14,151 nucleotides of DNA, taken from the NCBI GenBank assembly GCA_027620595.1, contig JAQCDI010000027.1, forward strand, positions 1 to 14,151. The letters are read 5' to 3'. The position numbers were made by a program, and so were the translations under genes. Below the pieces are notes generated by a model. The model had not been told where the DNA came from and did no database searches. It saw only the letters and a list, made by a program, of their open reading frames with translations. How positions within the stretch are numbered: the first letter of the stretch is position 1; each line of letters opens with the position of its first letter. Of the stretch, positions 14,124 through 14,151 are shown piece by piece. Origin of the DNA: Bacteroidota bacterium (GTDB taxonomy: Bacteria; Bacteroidota; Rhodothermia; Rhodothermales; UBA10348).

Positions 14124-14151
14124 CCTTACTGATCTTCAAGGGTCCTGTCTG

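Overview
The window looks like a gene-dense (>95% coding), GC-rich chromosomal segment of a Bacteroidota-related bacterium, most likely Rhodothermota/Rhodothermales. The clues are a DUF5916 outer-membrane protein with a CBM9-like front domain, a nucleoside-symporter-type MFS / Tat-exported TIM barrel / DUF1080 lipoprotein cluster, start codons with almost no Shine-Dalgarno sequences, and very short intergenic gaps. The taxonomic call is an inference from gene content, not from a marker gene. There is no rRNA, tRNA, CRISPR array, integrase or insertion sequence.

Layout. (1) 1-3422: a C-terminal fragment of an isoprenylcysteine methyltransferase-like gene on the minus strand abuts a GIY-YIG-like small protein on the plus strand. 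A membrane-anchored PrxQ/BCP peroxiredoxin follows. Next come a sarcosine-oxidase-like flavoenzyme and a YheT-type alpha/beta hydrolase joined by a 1-base stop/start overlap. (2) 3429-6463, minus strand: a three-gene operon reading DUF47 (PhoU-like) regulator, PiT phosphate permease, then a secreted GH18 glycosidase. It runs convergently into yheT with only 6 bases between the stop codons. (3) 6464-6587: an AT-rich divergent promoter region. (4) 6588-8836, plus strand: an AI-2E-family permease, the C-terminal remnant of an M20 amidohydrolase, and a RidA-family lipoprotein, linked by ATGA overlaps. (5) 8936-11161: a CBM9-like/DUF5916 outer-membrane beta-barrel protein. (6) 11246-14123: an MFS symporter, a Tat-exported sugar isomerase/epimerase-like TIM barrel, and a DUF1080 (3-keto-disaccharide hydrolase-type) lipoprotein.

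How the genes may work together. Block 2 is a phosphate uptake and control pair with a glycosidase attached. Block 6 is the most system-like part: an exported hydrolase-type lipoprotein and an exported metal-dependent TIM barrel beside an inner-membrane symporter. This suggests extracytoplasmic processing of a (3-keto-)sugar followed by uptake, and the cluster probably continues past the right edge. Two genes (the methyltransferase and the M20 amidohydrolase) are clearly broken at the N-terminus, marking two rearrangement or deletion junctions. I see no clearly unprecedented defence, mobile or RNA system; the candidates for novelty are the unusual operon combinations and the two junctions.
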